From Nitrospira sp. (GTDB lineage: Bacteria > Nitrospirota > Nitrospiria > Nitrospirales > Nitrospiraceae), in the NCBI GenBank assembly GCA_016715825.1, contig JADJXO010000003.1, forward strand, positions 62,001 through 126,000: a DNA stretch of 64,000 bases, given 5' to 3'. The notes beneath the pieces were generated by a model. That model worked only from the letters and a program-made list of their open reading frames with translations. It ran no database searches and was not told the origin of the DNA. Shown piece by piece: positions 63,129 to 64,000 of the stretch. Position 1 is the first letter of the stretch. Every line of letters starts with the position of its first letter. The position numbers and the translations under genes are program-made.

Positions 63129-64000
63129 GCCCGGCCTCGCTTTGAGGCTGGGTTGCTTTTACCGAGACCCTGTCGATAGGTCGCCATGGCTTCTTCCATG
63201 ATCGTCTTGAGCGGTTGCCCTGTTTTTTGTGCGATCTTTTTACAATCGAGATACTCGGGCGAGGCCTTCCCCCATCCCGCACCGATATCGGCAACCTTTA
63301 TCTGCACCGTTCCACCAGGGATCGTGACAGGCACAAATTGACGGGGGAGTATGTGTCGGGTCATCTCTTGCAGCCGGACGCCCAATGTGGGAGTTTCCTG
63401 AAAGAGGATTTCCAGGATGGCATCGATCCGCTCTGGTCTGGTGAGACAGCTCAAGACGATCCCTGGTCTGGTTTTCTTCATCACGATGGGGATCAGTGCA
63501 ACGTCCATGGCTCCAACCTCAAATAATCGCTCCATGACATACTCATACGTCTGAGGATTCAGGTCGTCGAGATTTGTTTCAATCTGCACCACCTGTTCGG
63601 TCCTGCGCACATCAGAGGCGGACGCATCTTGTAAAAACACCCGCAGAACGTTCGGCCAATCCTTGGGATCTTGGTCGCCCGCTCCATAACCGACGGCCTC
63701 ACTCCTCATAGTCGGCATTGATGCGAATTCAGATGCTAAGGTCCGCACTAACGCCACACCGGTCGGGGTGGCCAGCTCGCATCGAGGCCCCTCGGAGTAG
63801 ATCGGGAAACCCTTGGCCAAGACCGCAACCGCCGGTCCTGGAACGGGTAAGAGCCCGTGGGAGGTCCGTATGGACCCGGAGCCGACGTTGATGGCGGAGG
63901 AGGTGACTCTGGTTACGTTCAAGAGATAGCAACCCAGGATCCCGCCGACGACATCAATGAAGGAATCCACCACTCCCACTTCATGAAAATGGACATCCTT
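63125..64000 (-). CDS. larC: LarC nickel-pincer cofactor synthesis protein (partial)
   Basis: The gene runs off the right edge of the window; its N-terminal part is missing, and the frame stays open into the edge with the expected HEVGVVDSFIDVVGG sequence. The visible part shows LarC features: TPTGVALVRTL, IETNLDDLNPQTYEYVMERL, and MKKTRPGIVLSCL. LarC inserts nickel into the pyridinium dithiocarboxylate nucleotide used by lactate racemase-type enzymes. No larB, larE or larA is in view. It heads the visible operon on this strand. Confidence 0.93.
   Translation of the reverse strand, partial: KDVHFHEVGVVDSFIDVVGGILGCYLLNVTRVTSSAINVGSGSIRTSHGLLPVPGPAVAVLAKGFPIYSEGPRCELATPTGVALVRTLASEFASMPTMRSEAVGYGAGDQDPKDWPNVLRVFLQDASASDVRRTEQVVQIETNLDDLNPQTYEYVMERLFEVGAMDVALIPIVMKKTRPGIVLSCLTRPERIDAILEILFQETPTLGVRLQEMTRHILPRQFVPVTIPGGTVQIKVADIGAGWGKASPEYLDCKKIAQKTGQPLKTIMEEAMATYRQGLGKSNPASKRGRA

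Noticed and set aside
1..64000. tRNA or rRNA genes
   Set aside because: I looked through the intergenic regions for tRNA-type GTTCGAATC arms and rRNA-like sequence and found none.

Overview
The window looks like chromosomal DNA of a Nitrospira-like bacterium (phylum Nitrospirota). This is inferred from the mix of envelope genes, sigma-54 regulators, a guanidine hydrolase operon and general gene style; no rRNA or other marker gene is present to prove it. Coding density is high. Most genes are intact, but there are two accessory patches of broken genes, at about 5.8-9.1 kb and 34.3-40.8 kb.

Layout. 0-5.7 kb: the tail of a truncated gene, a TolB-like beta-propeller protein, a PAP2 phosphatase, and a three-gene glycosyl-transfer operon (GT2, LAB_N, GT39) whose GT39 gene has a frameshift. 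5.8-9.7 kb: a 5'-truncated Rhs gene with a glycine-rich tip and a small membrane protein, followed by a REP-type tyrosine transposase. This patch is bracketed by a partial and a full copy of one secreted-protein gene. 9.9-13.5 kb: a MidA-like methyltransferase, membrane proteins and a RaiA/HPF-like protein. 13.7-16.7 kb: a guanidine-I riboswitch, an APC permease and a guanidine hydrolase, ending in a strong terminator; this is a guanidine-responsive uptake and degradation operon. 17.4-19.1 kb: an AsmA protein. 19.5-24.3 kb: a four-gene operon of coiled-coil protein, OmpA-domain membrane protein, Rab-like GTPase and sigma-54 activator. 24.6-26.1 kb: two small proteins and a response regulator with Glu in place of the phosphoacceptor Asp. 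26.4-29.3 kb: envelope genes (DUF481, MscL, OmpA lipoprotein, small secreted protein).

29.4-34.1 kb: a sigma-54 activator with a Cys-bearing GAF domain, a palindromic upstream site, a -24/-12 promoter, and four downstream genes (MOSC, NTF2-like, alpha/beta hydrolase, DUF1348) that form a probable regulon. 34.3-40.8 kb: toxin-antitoxin modules (HepT-MntA, HigBA, a decayed Phd-VapC) around the decayed remains of a very large protein. 40.8-48.8 kb: a HEAT-repeat protein, the F1 genes atpHAGDC, and an RluD-like pseudouridine synthase. 48.9-53.4 kb: small genes, an outer-membrane barrel protein and a Znu-like metal ABC importer. 53.6-57.6 kb: AnmK, DUF2726, a TPR protein, a GGDEF response regulator and a lipoprotein. 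58.0-59.8 kb: a ZorA/ZorB-like motor pair with none of the usual Zorya effector genes. 60-64 kb: a tightly overlapping operon larC (partial), Na/Ca antiporter, pdxA, a small gene and rsmA.

The strongest biological stories are the guanidine operon, the self-contained sigma-54 regulon at 29-34 kb, the OmpA/GTPase/activator operon, and the orphan ZorAB-like pair. I saw no tRNA or rRNA gene and no CRISPR array.
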